In this document: positions 22,101-30,700 of the stretch, piece by piece
Layout of the letters: every line of letters begins with the position of its first letter
Numbering within the stretch: the first letter of the stretch is position 1
Assembly (NCBI RefSeq): GCF_005221305.1
Contig: NZ_CP039887.1
Span: 186,001 to 250,000, forward strand
Length of the DNA stretch: 64,000 nt
Reading direction: 5' to 3'
Origin: Neisseria subflava
GTDB taxonomy: Bacteria > Pseudomonadota > Gammaproteobacteria > Burkholderiales > Neisseriaceae
Program-made: the position numbers and the translations under genes
The notes under the pieces: generated by a model
What the model was told of the DNA's origin: nothing
Seen by the model: the letters and a program-made list of their open reading frames with translations, nothing else
The model's database searches: none

Positions 22101-22488
22101 ACAAACCTATATTGTCAGCTTGGGGCAGACCGAAACCTATGCCGCCATCGAGCAACAAACAGCAAAAGAATTTTTGAAAGAATGGTTAGTATATTTCCGA
22201 ATCGGACAAAATACCCCCTTGCCGTTTTTTGCCAAAACCAGTCTTGCCGCTGCGGAGGAGTACAACAAAAAAGAGGATTGGGATGCTGCCTTGAGAAAAG
22301 CCCATGAGGTTTTTAACGGCAATAAAATGAGCAAAGGGCAGAAAGAATATACCGAAGTGAAGCTGGTGTTTGGCCATTCGGACGAATCGCCGCTTGATGA
22401 GCCGCTATTTGAAAACCTCGTCGTCAATCTGCTCGTTCCGCTTTTGACCAGCGTGGCAGGGAAGACCGATACAACAGAACAGGAGTAA
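19189..22488 (+). CDS. recC: Exodeoxyribonuclease V subunit gamma
   Basis: 1099-aa RecC, the Chi-recognising, DNA-splitting subunit of RecBCD, used in double-strand break repair and transformation-linked recombination. The N-terminus FYLFQSDRLESLAEMCARIH and VQSQGMRRYLNVFFARELGV are typical, as are the inactive helicase-like blocks (KIVAAHSPLRELQILKEEL; GLNDGDFPR). The start at 19189 is preferred: an upstream in-frame ATG (19168) would add the non-homologous MFFRWHV and overlap the promoter region (TATAAT about 19154). It is slightly shorter than E. coli RecC, as expected for Neisseria. Its stop is four bases from the next gene. Confidence 0.95.
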   Translation: MFYLFQSDRLESLAEMCARIHQASPLDSVLAQEEVVVQSQGMRRYLNVFFARELGVAANLKFSLPAGLAWQLMRKLVPDVPPLSPFSPEVMRWRLLDLFRSEVFQTAPEYENVRLKLESYLHSSASADYQLAGQMADIFDQYLVYRPDWIDAWQAGKLLGLGDDEDWQARLWRYLDDGSQSAPHRVALWEKLLAQLDKSVLPQRLFVFGISTMAPMYLQLLHQISKHCDVFVFALNPSSQYWGEVIDEAQILKRGDEADLSQAGHPLLASLGKQGRDFFDFLSEVETEQDIQVYEVGKDDTLLHCLQNDIQNLIMPSERLYQQEESEAGAQSALVQVHDADGNPVYVEPDELLNDGSVKIVAAHSPLRELQILKEELSLVLQNNPDWQPHDIAVLTPNIEPYSPFIEAVFGQAHAGSQALPYSISDVKLSRRQPLLYALAQTLDLLESRFEVDKVLPLLESRLVLQRFGLSEEDVPLLHETVAGLNVHWGLDQTMREGKDNLFTWQQAVERLALGWMLPEGGNGMWQGVSAWHSNVNQLDVFSGFAEFIRTLADMAAQWQAPANVEGWVQRCRDLLEKLFAPDADDQYAKQQFEQSLARWQEEAQLAEFDGLLPCKTVIRHIRRFLDSESQAGFLSGGITFCSMVPMRSLPFKMVCLLGLNDGDFPRNTKAAVFDLIAKYPKKGDRARRDDDRYLFLEALISAREMLYLSYIGRDIRNDAEFAPSSLISELLDTIAAMTGKSGRELSEKWVKHHPLQAFSRRYFQKDALSDGLFSTRQDYADALNQPQAEAQPFFLEALSQEEPGKTIHQGELISFWRNPVKVWLKKNLSWDQPYLDGAWESAEPFEPQHEGRIADAYLDARRKGEDFEDTAIRLNAESLMPVGELGGLWQKQYQISAKNVDAELIRSNKRPSEPYEEHFDDLVLQGTIGNLYECGRIVFLNQKDNAPNRIARLLEHLIFCAVAPKSVANRQTYIVSLGQTETYAAIEQQTAKEFLKEWLVYFRIGQNTPLPFFAKTSLAAAEEYNKKEDWDAALRKAHEVFNGNKMSKGQKEYTEVKLVFGHSDESPLDEPLFENLVVNLLVPLLTSVAGKTDTTEQE

Positions 22489-22491
22489 AGC

Positions 22492-22989
22492 ATGGCCACT
22501 TATGCAGAATATTTGGATTTTGATACTGAAGAAGACAAATTGAAACAGCAGCAACTCTATCAGGCGACCGAGCTGTCGGTGCAAACGGTGGCGGCGGTTA
22601 AAAAGATCAGCCGTCCGCAAAACTGGCTGCTTGCCGCTGCACCATATTGCCCTGATTGCCGCGTGTTTGTGCCGTTTATTCAAAAAATGGCGGAGTTGAA
22701 CCCCAATATCCGCGTCAACTATATTGCCCGCAACGATTTTGACGACAGCAGCCGTTTTGAGAATCCGCGCCAACAGGAAATCGTCCGCGCCAATCAAAAA
22801 ATCCCTGCGCTGTTTTTGATGGGGCATGAAGAGGCTGGGCCTGTGTTTAACGAGTTTCCACAAGTGGTGTTGAACCAAATTGCGGCAGATGAAACCCGGC
22901 GCACGGAATTGCGCGATGCGTACCGTGCCGGCGAGTTTAATGCCGATATTGAGGCTCAGATTGTAGCGGCGTTGGCATGGGCAGAGTAG
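22492..22989 (+). CDS. Thioredoxin-like protein with CPDC motif
   Basis: 165-aa cytoplasmic protein without signal peptide. A central thioredoxin-like segment has LAAAPYCPDCRVFVPF, so a CxxC redox pair, and a possible cis-Pro at IPALFLMG. Only a few bases separate it from recC, and it has a good GGAG ribosome-binding site, so the two are co-transcribed. A link to recombination is not known. The specific substrate cannot be inferred; it resembles the thioredoxin-family proteins annotated next to recC in other Neisseria. Confidence 0.75.
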   Translation: MATYAEYLDFDTEEDKLKQQQLYQATELSVQTVAAVKKISRPQNWLLAAAPYCPDCRVFVPFIQKMAELNPNIRVNYIARNDFDDSSRFENPRQQEIVRANQKIPALFLMGHEEAGPVFNEFPQVVLNQIAADETRRTELRDAYRAGEFNADIEAQIVAALAWAE

Positions 22990-23058
22990 CGGTGTTGAGC
23001 AGATATTGCTGGTGTGTAAGGCTGTGTTTTGAACCGCTTTGATATTTTGCTTTGTAAT

Positions 23059-23096
23059 AAAAAGGCCGTCTGAAAAGATTTCAGACGGCCTTTTTT
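23059..23096. terminator. Bidirectional DUS terminator (thioredoxin-like gene / lapB)
   Basis: AAAAGGCCGTCTGAAA..TTTCAGACGGCCTTTT with T runs on both strands between convergent genes. Confidence 0.88.
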
Positions 23097-23112
23097 GATG
23101 CTTAACGCTTTA

Positions 23113-24282
23113 TTAAATCTCGATTTTATTCGGCGTAAAGGTTTGCCATTTGTTGCAGGCAGGGCAGTGCCAGAAGAAGACTTGGGATTTGAAGTGGCAG
23201 TTGCGGCAGCGGTACATAACGCTTTTTTGCAGCTGGCGGCCGATAATGGAACGAATCATATCGGTATCGGCTTTCCACTCCGGATTCATACTGCTGAGTT
23301 TCAAGCCAAGCAGGCGGTACACGCCGTTGAGGTCGGGTTTTTGGCGGACGAGTTCGACAGCGATTTGCGCCGCTTCGGTTTCGCCTTTGAGCAACAGGGC
23401 CTTCTCGTAGATGACGTTGATCAGGTCAAGATCGGGGAAGGTTTGCATATAGCCGATAAGGCGGTTGAGGCCTTCTTCCTGCTTGCCTTGCGCGGCATAG
23501 GCTTCATAGAGTTTCTCGCCGACCATGCTCAGATAGGCGTGGTTTTGCTGCTCGATGGCGGAATACGCTTCCACTGCGGCAGGGAAGTTGCCCTGACGGT
23601 ATTCAATGTCGCCGAGAATGATGTTGGCGCGCGTACATTTTTTGTTGGCTTCGAGTGCTTTGCCGATGTTGTAGCGTGCGGTGTCGAAGTTGGATTTGAA
23701 CAGCGCGGCTTGGGCGATTTCGCAATAAAACTGGGCGATTTCAAACTGGTAGGTTTGTTCGTCATGGCTCAAGAGCTGCGCCATTTCGATGGCTTTTTCC
23801 CAGTCGCGGTCTTGTTGGTAGATGCTCAAAAGGTGTTGGCGGGCTTCGCGTGCCATATCGCCTTCCTGCAAGCCGAGGAAGATTTGTTCGGCACGATCCA
23901 CCAAGCCTGCGCTTTGGTAGTTTTGCGCCAGTTCAAAAAGCACGCGCGCGCGTTTTTCGTTGACTGTGTCGGGCGAATCGAGCAGGGCGCGGTGCATATT
24001 GATGGCTTTGTCGTTTTCGCCGCGCTGACGGTAGAGCTTGCCTAGGGTCAGGTTTAGGTCGTATGACTGCGGCTGTTGGTCGATCACTTCCGCCAATTCG
24101 CGCGCGGCGCGGCCGCTGTTGCGGTCAACGAGGGCATCAAGGCTTTTGTAAAACCCTGCTGGTATGCTTTTGGCCTGTTTCAGGACGGTCTTCATATCGA
24201 CGCGCGCGGCAAACCAGCCCATAGCGAAGAAAACGGGGAGGAGGACGATGGGCAGTAAGATGACCCACAATTCGTTGTCCAT
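23113..24282 (-). CDS. lapB: Lipopolysaccharide assembly protein LapB (YciM)
   Basis: 389-aa inner-membrane protein that controls LPS synthesis by steering FtsH-dependent turnover of LpxC. The N-terminal transmembrane helix (about residues 5-22) precedes a string of TPR units (residues ~35-350) and a C-terminal rubredoxin-type metal knuckle CRNC..CPAC (near residues 360 and 374). Length and layout match E. coli LapB. Start supported by AAAGGAA. It lies downstream of lapA with a 25-bp gap, the conserved lapAB pair. Confidence 0.95.
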   Translation of the reverse strand: MDNELWVILLPIVLLPVFFAMGWFAARVDMKTVLKQAKSIPAGFYKSLDALVDRNSGRAARELAEVIDQQPQSYDLNLTLGKLYRQRGENDKAINMHRALLDSPDTVNEKRARVLFELAQNYQSAGLVDRAEQIFLGLQEGDMAREARQHLLSIYQQDRDWEKAIEMAQLLSHDEQTYQFEIAQFYCEIAQAALFKSNFDTARYNIGKALEANKKCTRANIILGDIEYRQGNFPAAVEAYSAIEQQNHAYLSMVGEKLYEAYAAQGKQEEGLNRLIGYMQTFPDLDLINVIYEKALLLKGETEAAQIAVELVRQKPDLNGVYRLLGLKLSSMNPEWKADTDMIRSIIGRQLQKSVMYRCRNCHFKSQVFFWHCPACNKWQTFTPNKIEI

Positions 24283-24307
24283 GGTATTCCTTTATTGATT
24301 GGTGGCG

Positions 24308-24631
24308 TTACGCTTTGGGAGTGGCTTCGGAAGTCGTTGCCGGTGTTTCGGTTTTGACCGGAGTCAGGTCTTTTTCGGAAAGGTGGGCATGTTTTTTCAC
24401 TTCGGCGCGCAGACGGTTGTTTTCGCTGCGCAGGGACAGCAGACGGCCGAAGAGGGCAAACATACCGAACACGATACCGATAATAAATGCACCGAAAAGT
24501 ACGACAATCAGCGGCAGATTGATGTTTTGGCCGGGCAGGTAGAAGAAGGATACAGTGTGGGTATTGGTGATGGCCAGCAGGAGGAAAACAAGAAGAATCA
24601 GGATTTTGATGATGGTAGAGATGAGTTTCAT
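24308..24631 (-). CDS. lapA: Lipopolysaccharide assembly protein LapA (DUF1049)
   Basis: 107-aa protein with two transmembrane helices (about residues 5-22 and 40-65), the DUF1049/LapA layout, and a charged C-terminal tail. The short loop NTHTVSFFYLPGQNINLPL between helices is typical. A GGAG ribosome-binding site lies at the right distance. It is paired with lapB in a two-gene operon for envelope assembly. Confidence 0.9.
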   Translation of the reverse strand: MKLISTIIKILILLVFLLLAITNTHTVSFFYLPGQNINLPLIVVLFGAFIIGIVFGMFALFGRLLSLRSENNRLRAEVKKHAHLSEKDLTPVKTETPATTSEATPKA

Positions 24632-24661
24632 GGGTTACTCCGGGTTGGCTGCGGTTGGGGC

Positions 24662-24673
24662 AGGCCGTCTGAA
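24662..24673 (+). repeat. Single DNA uptake sequence (AG-DUS)
   Basis: AGGCCGTCTGAA as an isolated copy upstream of lapA, not part of a hairpin. Confidence 0.9.
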
Positions 24674-24845
24674 AAATGGTATCAGTTTAAACGATTTGCC
24701 GGATTTCGGATAGGACGGCATGTTTCAGACGGCAGGGGGACAGTGTCTTTATGCTGACGGGTACTTGTCAAACCTATATTGAAAGGCGTATTGTTCAGTC
24801 TTTAATTAATTTATTTTGCACATCAGAATAAGAAAGGCAATCATC

Positions 24846-25844
24846 ATGAGCAGACCAGTTCCAGCCGTATTCGGCAGCGTTTTTCACGCTGAAATGCCCG
24901 TTATCGCTTATCGTGAAGGTAAATGGCAGCCGGTAGAGTGGCAATCTTCCAAAGACCTGACAATCGCCCCCGGCGCGCATGCCTTGCATTACGGCAGCGA
25001 ATGTTTTGAGGGTTTGAAGGCATTTCGTCAGGCAAACGGCAAAATCGTGATGTTCCGCCCGACCGCCAATATCGCGCGCATGCAGCAAAGTGCGGATATC
25101 CTGCACCTGCCGCGCCCTGAAACTGAGGCTTATTTGGATGCTTTGATTGAATTGGTCAAACGCTCTGCCGAAGAAATTCCTGATGCGCCAGCGGCGTTGT
25201 ACCTGCGTCCGACTTTGATCGGTACCGATCCTGTGATCGGTAAAGCCGGTTCTCCTTCTGAAACGGCTTTGCTGTACATTCTGGCTTCTCCTGTCGGCGA
25301 CTATTTCAAAGCTGGTTCGCCCGTTAAAATCTTGGTGGAAACCGAACATATCCGTTGCGCCCCACATATGGGCCGTGTGAAATGTGGCGGCAACTACGCT
25401 TCCGCCATGCCTTGGGTGTTGAAAGCCAAAGCCGAATATGGCGCAAACCAAGTGTTGTTCTGTCCGAATGGCGACGTTCAGGAAACCGGTGCGTCTAACT
25501 TTATCCTGATTAACGGCGATGAAATCATTACCAAACCGTTGACAGATGAATTCCTGCACGGCGTTACCCGTGATTCCGTGCTGACTGTTGCCAAAGATTT
25601 GGGCTATACCGTTACCGAACGCAACTTTACCGTTGATGAGCTGAAAGCAGCTGTGGAAAATGGTGCAGAGGCGATTCTGACTGGTACGGCTGCAGTCATT
25701 TCTCCGGTAACTTCTTTCGTGATTGATGGCAAAGAAATCGAAGTGAAGAGCCAAGAGCGCGGTTACGCAATCCGTAAGGCGATTACCGACATTCAATATG
25801 GTTTGACAGAAGATAAACACGGCTGGTTGGTCGAAGTTTGTTAA
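24846..25844 (+). CDS. ilvE: Branched-chain amino acid aminotransferase
   Basis: 332-aa fold-type IV PLP enzyme catalysing the last step of Leu/Ile/Val synthesis. The PLP lysine is in GRVKCGGNYA (near residue 181), the phosphate-binding GTAAVISPV motif is near residue 285, and the N-terminal ALHYGSECFEGLKAFR motif is present. The start at 24846 (MSRPVPAV) is chosen because the ten codons upstream lack family similarity and AGAAAGG lies 9 nt before it. It stands alone, followed by a strong DUS terminator. Confidence 0.95.
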   Translation: MSRPVPAVFGSVFHAEMPVIAYREGKWQPVEWQSSKDLTIAPGAHALHYGSECFEGLKAFRQANGKIVMFRPTANIARMQQSADILHLPRPETEAYLDALIELVKRSAEEIPDAPAALYLRPTLIGTDPVIGKAGSPSETALLYILASPVGDYFKAGSPVKILVETEHIRCAPHMGRVKCGGNYASAMPWVLKAKAEYGANQVLFCPNGDVQETGASNFILINGDEIITKPLTDEFLHGVTRDSVLTVAKDLGYTVTERNFTVDELKAAVENGAEAILTGTAAVISPVTSFVIDGKEIEVKSQERGYAIRKAITDIQYGLTEDKHGWLVEVC

Positions 25845-25860
25845 ATAGAACGCATTCAAT

Positions 25861-25902
25861 AAAAAAGGCCGTCTGAAATATTTTTTCAGACGGCCTTTTT
25901 TT
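25861..25902. terminator. DUS terminator downstream of ilvE
   Basis: AAAAAAGGCCGTCTGAAA and TTTTCAGACGGCCTTTTTTT form a long stem ending in a T7 run. Confidence 0.9.
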
Positions 25903-26334
25903 ATTGGTTTTTAGATGGTGAAAGCAATAATAAAATACTAAATTTTTCAAATAAACGGTAGTATTTTAAGATAATCGGTATATAATGCGCAACTATGTTG
26001 TAAAAATACATATTGAAAATATCGAATTTTATTGATTTTTAGAAGAAGCTGAAAACAGTTATAGATATTTATTCTGTATATTTTGTAAATTTAGTTAAAT
26101 AGGGAATGCTAAAAACATATCGTGTTAGAATTTCCCTCCTTTTTGGCTTCGTGGGATTAACTCTGTCACGCCAAAAAGGAAAACAATACAAGATAAAACC
26201 ATTTTTATTTTGCTATAAAAATCAAAAATAACTTAACTTTGGATGAACTAATCAATTAAAAAGGAACTCTGATACATTTCCGTCAAAAATAACCGGATAC
26301 ATGGTACGCGGACAGATTGCCTATAAAAGTCATC
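25903..26334. other. AT-rich intergenic segment before the IS481 element
   Basis: No credible ORF. A TATAAT (25981-25986) with a GCGC discriminator resembles other -10 boxes in this window but has no clear -35. A 10-bp perfect inverted repeat CCTTTTTGGC / GCCAAAAAGG (26138-26147, 26170-26179) could be a hairpin. The stretch may be a promoter whose gene was lost, or a small RNA locus. Confidence 0.35.
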
Positions 26335-27212
26335 TGTAGGAAAACGTTGCGTTGTTTACACCACAGGTTGAGAAAAATAAGCCTGCAAGACCTCAAACGG
26401 CGTATCGCCGTTCAAACTGCGGTGTGGCTTCACAGTGTTATAGAAATTAACAAAGCGGCACAACTCCTTTCGCCAGTGTTCCGGACTGTCAAACAACTGT
26501 TTCCCATGCCACATCTCCATCAGGGTGCGGATAACCCGTTCCGCCTTACCGTTGGTCTGCGGACGGGCAACCCGGGTAAACTTTTGACCAATCCCGTTCT
26601 CATAACAGGCTACACCGAAAGCATGGTTGGCCGAGCCTTTATATTCCGTACCGTTGTCGGAGTAAACGCACTCAATCAGGTATGGACAGGGATCAATCAG
26701 GTGTCCAGTCAGAAACTTGGCGGCACTGTCTGCAGTTTTGTCCGGCAAAATGGCGGAGTATAGCTCCCTTGAGAAATCGTCGATGGCGACAAACAGGTAA
26801 TCCCGATTATCGGTGGCTTTCTGCCCTTTGAGCAGCGGCAGCCGTTTGGTATCGAGATGTACCAGCTCTCCGGGGTAGGATTTATTGTAGCGTTTGGCCT
26901 GCCTTTTGAGTTTTTCCTGAATGCCGCGTTCTACCTTGGCCAGGCGTTTCATTCCGTACTTTGCCTGTTTGAAACGGTTGTTGGTACTGGTTTGGGGTTT
27001 GAGCAGTCTGCCCCTTGCGGCTTTAAGTGCGCGGTAAATGGTGACGCGGCTGACTTGATAGCGGCGTGCCAGGGAGGTTACGCTTTCCTTCCCCTGCGTA
27101 TAGGCCAGCCAAATGGCTTGGCGGTGGTGCGAGGAGAGACGGGTGTTTTTGTGCATGTTCATGTTTCAGTATTCTCCTGGAAATACTGTAAACAACGCTA
27201 CTAGTTTCTACA
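26335..27212 (-). mobile_element. IS481-family insertion sequence (~878 bp)
   Basis: The ends are 26-bp imperfect inverted repeats beginning TGTAG and ending GCGTTGTTTACA (26335-26360 and 27187-27212; 21 of 26 positions match). The TGT..ACA termini are typical of IS481. It encloses one transposase gene. I see no convincing target-site duplication in the flanks. Confidence 0.8.
26356..27162 (-). CDS. IS481-family transposase
   Basis: 268-aa DDE transposase. An N-terminal helix-turn-helix (VTSLARRYQVSRVTIYRALK) precedes an rve-type catalytic core: HLDTKRLP (first Asp), FVAIDDFSRELY, CVYSDNGTEYKG (second Asp) and QTNGKAERVIRTLMEMW (Glu). The reading frame is intact with a good AGGAGA site, and its stop lies inside the right inverted repeat. 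It is somewhat shorter than many IS481 transposases but has all catalytic motifs, so it may be active. Confidence 0.9.
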   Translation of the reverse strand: MNMHKNTRLSSHHRQAIWLAYTQGKESVTSLARRYQVSRVTIYRALKAARGRLLKPQTSTNNRFKQAKYGMKRLAKVERGIQEKLKRQAKRYNKSYPGELVHLDTKRLPLLKGQKATDNRDYLFVAIDDFSRELYSAILPDKTADSAAKFLTGHLIDPCPYLIECVYSDNGTEYKGSANHAFGVACYENGIGQKFTRVARPQTNGKAERVIRTLMEMWHGKQLFDSPEHWRKELCRFVNFYNTVKPHRSLNGDTPFEVLQAYFSQPVV

Positions 27213-27238
27213 CGCTGGTCTAAATATCGATAAAGAAA

Positions 27239-27270
27239 AAAGGCCGTCTGAAAATTTTCAGACGGCCTTT
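27239..27270. terminator. DUS terminator downstream of metE
   Basis: AAAGGCCGTCTGAAAA / TTTTCAGACGGCCTTT perfect stem, 14 nt after the metE stop. Confidence 0.85.
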
Positions 27271-27283
27271 CATCTAACTCACA

Positions 27284-29560
27284 TTATTTAGCCAGTTCGG
27301 CACGCAGTTTGTGGGTTACGTTCATCATCACTTGGAGTTGTTCCAGAGTTTCTTTCCAGCCACGTGTTTTCAGGCCGCAGTCTGGGTTAACCCACAGACG
27401 TTCAACCGGTACAACCTCGATGGCTTTGCGCAACAGATGCTCAACTTCAGCTTCAGTCGGTACGCGTGGGCTGTGGATGTCGTAAACGCCCGGGCCGATG
27501 TCGTTCGGATATTTGAACTCGCCGAACGCAGTCAAGAGCTCCATGTCGGAACGTGAAGTTTCGATGGTGATGACGTCAGCGTCCATAGCGGCGATGGCTG
27601 GCAGGATGTCGTTGAACTCAGAGTAGCACATATGAGTGTGGATTTGAGTGCTGTCTTCGCAACCGGTAGAGGACAGGCGGAAAGATTCGCCGGCCCAGTT
27701 CAGGTAGGCATCCCAATCGGCACGTTTCAAAGGCAGACCTTCGCGGATGGCAGGTTCGTCAATTTGGATGACTTTGATGCCAGCTTTTTCCAGATCCAAT
27801 ACTTCATCGTTCAGAGCCAGTGCGATTTGTTTGCACACGGTAGAGCGAGGAATATCGTTGCGGACGAAAGACCATTGCAGAATGGTTACAGGGCCGGTCA
27901 ACATACCTTTCATCGGGCGTTTGGTCAGGCTTTGTGCGTAAGTAGACCAAGCAACAGTCATGGCTTCAGGACGGCTTACGTCACCGAAGATGATAGGTGG
28001 TTTCACGCAGCGTGAGCCGTAGCTTTGTACCCAGCCGTATTGGGTGAATGCAAAACCGCTCAACAGTTCGCCGAAGTATTCAACCATGTCGTTACGCTCG
28101 GCTTCGCCGTGTACCAGTACGTCCAAGTCCAGTTTTTCTTGCTCTTCAACCACCAAGGCGATTTCTTTTTTCATCGCGGCTTCGTAATCGGCGGCAGACA
28201 GTTCGCCTTTTTTGAAGGCTGCGCGTGCGTGGCGGATTTCAGTAGTTTGAGGGAAAGAACCGATGTTGGTAGTCGGCAGCAGAGGCAGGTTCAACCATGC
28301 TTGTTGCGCTTTGATACGGTCGGCAAATGGAGATTTGCGTTGGTCTGCATTGGCAGGCAAATCGGCCAGGCGTTTGGCAACGTCTGCACGGTGGATTTCG
28401 CTGCTGTTGGCACGGGAGTCGGCAGCTGCTTGGCTGGCAGCCAGTTCTTCGGCAACAGAATCACGGCCTTCGTTCAATGCGGCTTTCAGAACGCGCAATT
28501 CTTGGGTTTTTTGCAGGGTGAATGCCAACCAAGAGTACAGGTCAGGTTTGTTGGCTTTCAGTTTTTCTTCAACTGACAAGTCAAATGGAGTGTGCAGCAG
28601 AGAGCAAGAGCTGGAGATCCACAAACGGTCGCCCAGTTTGGCTTGCAGAGGTTCAACAGTTTCCAAAACTTTGTTTAGGTTGGCGCGCCAAATGTTGCGG
28701 CCGTCGATAACGCCGGCAGACAGAACTTTGTCGTAGTCAGCAAATGCGTCCAGCTGTTCAGGAGCGCGTACCAAGTCAATGTGCAGGCCGTCAACAGGCA
28801 GGAATTTCAACAATGCGGCGTGTTCGGCAACAGAACCGAAATAAGTGCTCAACAGGATTTTGGCGCTTACTTTGCTCAAAGTAGCGTAAACGTCTTTGTA
28901 TGCTTCTACCCATTCTTTAGGCAGGTCAACAGTCAAAGCTGGCTCATCGATTTGAATCCACTCGGCACCGGCTTCAACCAAAGCGTTCAGGATTTCAACG
29001 TAAACGGGCAACAGTTTAGGCAACAGGCTCAGACGGTCGAATTCAACGGCGCCTTTTTCTTTACCCACCCACAGGAAAGTCAACGGACCCACAACGGTCG
29101 GTTTGGCTTTCAGACCCAAAGCTTGGGCTTCTTGCAGTTGTTGAACGTAGTGTTTGGCGTTGGCTTTGAATTCGGTATCGGCGTGGAATTCAGGCACCAA
29201 GTAGTGGTAGTTGGTGTCGAACCATTTGGTCATTTCGATAGCGAATTGGTCTTTGTTACCACGGGCCAGTTGGAAGAATTGTTCCAAAGACAGGTTTTGG
29301 CTGTCGAAGCCGAAACGGGCAGGGATGGCACCGGTAGCAACTTGCAGGTCGAGGATGTGGTCGTAGAAAGTGAAATCGCCTACGGCAACGTAATCAGCGT
29401 TGGCCGCAGCTTGGTGTTTCCAGTTTTTCTCGCGCAAGTCTTTAGCAACAGCCAGCAATTCTTGCTCGCTGATTTCTTTGCGCCAGTATTTTTCTTGTGC
29501 GAATTTCAATTCGCGGAAGGCACCGACGCGCGGGAAGCCTGAAAAATGCAATGTTGTCAT
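27284..29560 (-). CDS. metE: Cobalamin-independent methionine synthase
   Basis: 758-aa enzyme that transfers the methyl group of 5-methyltetrahydropteroyl-glutamate to homocysteine. The N-terminal folate-binding half begins TTLHFSGFPRVGAFRELKFA. The C-terminal catalytic half carries LVHGEAERNDMVEYF, the zinc ligands HTHMCYSEF (His/Cys, near residue 640) and NPDCGLKTRGW (second Cys, near residue 725). Full length and intact. It lies 89 bp downstream of metF on the same strand; together they form the methylfolate-methionine branch. Confidence 0.98.
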   Translation of the reverse strand: MTTLHFSGFPRVGAFRELKFAQEKYWRKEISEQELLAVAKDLREKNWKHQAAANADYVAVGDFTFYDHILDLQVATGAIPARFGFDSQNLSLEQFFQLARGNKDQFAIEMTKWFDTNYHYLVPEFHADTEFKANAKHYVQQLQEAQALGLKAKPTVVGPLTFLWVGKEKGAVEFDRLSLLPKLLPVYVEILNALVEAGAEWIQIDEPALTVDLPKEWVEAYKDVYATLSKVSAKILLSTYFGSVAEHAALLKFLPVDGLHIDLVRAPEQLDAFADYDKVLSAGVIDGRNIWRANLNKVLETVEPLQAKLGDRLWISSSCSLLHTPFDLSVEEKLKANKPDLYSWLAFTLQKTQELRVLKAALNEGRDSVAEELAASQAAADSRANSSEIHRADVAKRLADLPANADQRKSPFADRIKAQQAWLNLPLLPTTNIGSFPQTTEIRHARAAFKKGELSAADYEAAMKKEIALVVEEQEKLDLDVLVHGEAERNDMVEYFGELLSGFAFTQYGWVQSYGSRCVKPPIIFGDVSRPEAMTVAWSTYAQSLTKRPMKGMLTGPVTILQWSFVRNDIPRSTVCKQIALALNDEVLDLEKAGIKVIQIDEPAIREGLPLKRADWDAYLNWAGESFRLSSTGCEDSTQIHTHMCYSEFNDILPAIAAMDADVITIETSRSDMELLTAFGEFKYPNDIGPGVYDIHSPRVPTEAEVEHLLRKAIEVVPVERLWVNPDCGLKTRGWKETLEQLQVMMNVTHKLRAELAK

Positions 29561-29649
29561 GTTAACTCTCCTAGTTGGAATTTTTAATCAGGCCGGTATG
29601 GCCTGAATATTCGATATTGTAAATCAGAATGGGGAGGCCGTCTGTTTTA

Positions 29650-30531
29650 TTAACGGGGGCGTACACCCAAAATATGGCAGATGGCGTAAGTCAGTTCGCT
29701 GCGGTTGAGGGTGTAGAAGTGGAAGTCTTTGACACCTTCGCGAGAGAGGACTTTGACCATATCGATGGCGATGCTGGCGGCAACAAGGTTGCGCGTGCCT
29801 TGGTCGTCATCCAAACCTTCGTACATTTTAGACAGCCAGCTTGGGATTTTGACGTTGGTCACTTGGGCCATTTTGGTCAATTGTTTGAAATTGGTTACAG
29901 GCAGGATGCCGGGAACGATTTCAACATCGATGCCCATCATCACGCAACGGTCGCGGAAGCGCAGATAGCTTTCCACGTCAAAGAAGAATTGGGTGATAAC
30001 GTGGTTTGCACCCGCATCGATTTTGCGTTTCAGATTGATCAAGTCCGCTTGAGCAGATTTGGCTTCCGGGTGTACCTCAGGATAGGCCGCTACGGAAATG
30101 TCGAAGTCGGCAACGGAGCGCAACAGTTTGACCAAATCTTCGGCATAGAAAGGTTTTTTCTCGTAGCCGGGCGGCTCGTCGCCACGCAGGGCAACGATGC
30201 GGCGGATACCGCTGTCCCAATAGTCTTTGGCAATTTGACGCAACTCGTCAGGGCTGGCATCGATACCGGTCAAGTGAGGTGCGGCTTCAAGGCCGGTTTC
30301 TTGTTTGATGCGTTTAACAATGCCGTGAGTGCGGTCGCGCTCGCCTGAGTTTGCACCGTAAGTTACGGAAACAAATTTCGGGTGCAGGGTTTGCAGGCGA
30401 TGGATGGAATCCCACAGCATGGTTTCCATTTGTTCGTTTTTCGGCGGAAAAAATTCAAATGAAACATTGATGTCGCCTTTTAAATCGGAAAGGCTGTGAT
30501 TTAATGCGTTAATTTCTCGAGCGTGATTCAT
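29650..30531 (-). CDS. metF: Methylenetetrahydrofolate reductase
   Basis: 293-aa flavoprotein that reduces 5,10-methylene-THF to 5-methyl-THF, the substrate of the neighbouring MetE. Motifs: VSFEFFPPKNEQME with the catalytic Glu, SVTYGANSGERDRT, the flavin-binding RGDEPPG, and HVITQFFFD near residue 180. Length is normal. A likely metF-metE operon. Confidence 0.97.
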   Translation of the reverse strand: MNHAREINALNHSLSDLKGDINVSFEFFPPKNEQMETMLWDSIHRLQTLHPKFVSVTYGANSGERDRTHGIVKRIKQETGLEAAPHLTGIDASPDELRQIAKDYWDSGIRRIVALRGDEPPGYEKKPFYAEDLVKLLRSVADFDISVAAYPEVHPEAKSAQADLINLKRKIDAGANHVITQFFFDVESYLRFRDRCVMMGIDVEIVPGILPVTNFKQLTKMAQVTNVKIPSWLSKMYEGLDDDQGTRNLVAASIAIDMVKVLSREGVKDFHFYTLNRSELTYAICHILGVRPR

Positions 30532-30649
30532 GCTTATGCACCTTCTGCATATCTTTTATTCGTTGTCAGGTTGCATAATAAATTTGAGGTCAGTATGAGT
30601 CAATTTCGAAATTTTCCAAAATTGTATGAATAGATTTAATAAAGACCTC

Positions 30650-30661
30650 AGGCCGTCTGAA
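30650..30661 (+). repeat. Single DNA uptake sequence (AG-DUS)
   Basis: AGGCCGTCTGAA as an isolated copy between metF and iscX. Confidence 0.9.
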
Positions 30662-30700
30662 AAACTGCCTAAGGTCTTGTTTGATGTAATGGAAGAAAGC

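Noticed and set aside
28781..29542. 253-codon open frame opposite metE
   Set aside because: Antisense shadow; Phe/Gln-rich with no motif, while metE is complete on the other strand.
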